A stretch of 64,000 bases of DNA from Adineta vaga (lineage: Eukaryota > Rotifera). The notes below the pieces were generated by a model, which searched no databases, was not told the DNA's origin, and saw only the letters and a list, made by a program, of their open reading frames with translations. Shown here piece after piece: positions 63,458 through 64,000 of this stretch. Made by a program: the position numbers and the translations under genes. The DNA lies in the NCBI GenBank assembly GCA_021613535.1, contig CP075492.1:8432001-8496000 (forward strand), in the 5' to 3' direction. The stretch's first letter is position 1. Each line of letters starts with the position of its first letter.

Positions 63458-64000
63458 ATGGCATTAAAACGTTACTTATCAAGAAAATTTAGTGACCATA
63501 AACAACGTTTAACAAATATTCTACCAACAGTACATTTACGTCATAGAAAACGTTCAAAAGAATCTTTTCGTCATCATAGAATCTATAGAACTGATCAACT
63601 TCCACCAAAAGTTGATCTTCGACCAGATATGACCCCCATTGAAAATCAATTAGATCTGGGTAGTAGGTAAGTATTAGTCACAATAATTTCATTTTCTCTA
63701 AAGAAAAAAAATAAACTTCTTTTAGCGTAGCCAATTGTCTAGCTGGTATGCTAAATAATTCTTTCAAGAGGTATCATTCGTGTTCTGATTTTTTAAGGAG
63801 CTTATGAATATTTAACAAAGAAAGCAACGGGTTCTGATATTCATGTCAGTCGATTGTTTATCGATTACAATGCACGTATTCTCGGTTGTTCTTCGAGATT
63901 GATCACTGATTCGGGTTGTTCTGTTATCAATGGTATTGAAGCATTGGAAGAATTTGGTGTATGTCTTGAATCTCTTTGGCCGTACGATATCACATGTGTT
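63458..64000 (+). CDS. C1 papain-like protein, tandem copy 3, Cys-to-Ser at the active site, runs off the window
   Basis: Exon 1 (63458-63666, 209 nt), a 20-nt microexon (63726-63745) and the start of exon 3 (63798 onward) keep the structure of copies 1 and 2. The start MALKRYLSRKFSDHKQR aligns with theirs, with an alternative in-frame Met at 63440. LPPKVDLRPDMTPIENQ keeps the oxyanion Gln. The catalytic codon is split AG|C, giving Ser: LGSSVANCLAG. This differs from TG|T in the other two copies at two bases. A Cys appears four residues later in VANC. Downstream, AYEYLTKKATGSDIHVSRLF and CLESLWPYDI are well conserved, with no stop or frameshift in the visible part. The His and Asn regions lie beyond the window. 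Confidence 0.85.

Overview
This is an AT-rich stretch of metazoan nuclear DNA. Introns are short (about 40-100 bp) with GTAAGT-like donors and TTTAG acceptors, and genes are packed on both strands a few hundred bases apart. The gene set (rapsyn, ERK-type MAP kinase, LARP4, Otx-like homeobox, ATG4, multi-BIR IAP) is clearly animal. The compactness, a large inverted duplication and a tandem family of bacterial-style papain proteases best fit a bdelloid rotifer (Adineta/Rotaria type). That assignment is an inference.

Layout. 0.3-8.4 kb (+): mitochondria-eating-protein (MIEAP/SPATA18)-like gene with alternative 5' modules. 8.65-12.5 kb (-): PWP2, an SSU-processome WD40 protein, convergent with it. 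14.2-15.0 kb (-): small K50 paired-like (Otx-like) homeobox gene. 15.9-17.1 kb (-): type II membrane glycosyltransferase. 17.7-19.5 kb (-): ATG4 cysteine protease. 20.4-21.3 kb (-): orphan type I membrane protein. 24.7-25.9 kb (-): an orphan single-exon protein and, just upstream, a secreted 8-cysteine knottin-like peptide gene. 28.7-30.7 kb (+): rapsyn. 30.9-32.1 kb (-): mitochondrial HADH. 32.2-35.9 kb (-): an IAP with seven BIR-like repeats and a RING. 36.5-39.6 kb (-): DDX27/Drs1 helicase. 40.0-41.8 kb (-): ERK MAP kinase.

44.8-50.4 kb is an accessory island. It is a large imperfect palindrome with two divergently oriented copies of an unknown intronless gene, an almost perfect central hairpin, a hAT-type MITE with an 8-bp target duplication, a second MITE-like relic, and a recurring TGAGGGTGTGGG motif.

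51.0-53.0 kb (-): LARP4. 53.8-56.2 kb (+): ARMC8 (GID/CTLH complex), divergent from LARP4. 57.8-58.8 kb (+): ZFAND5/6-type A20/AN1 protein. 59.9-64.0 kb (+): three tandem C1 papain-like protease genes with identical exon structure. The third has Ser in place of the catalytic Cys and runs off the window.

Two genes relate to autophagy or mitochondrial quality control (MIEAP-like, ATG4), two to ribosome biogenesis (PWP2, DDX27) and several to ubiquitin or proteolysis (IAP, rapsyn RING, ARMC8, ZFAND, C1 proteases). There is no sign of operon-like coordination. Exon boundaries were worked out by hand from splice signals and reading phase and were not computed. No tRNA, rRNA or CRISPR was recognised.
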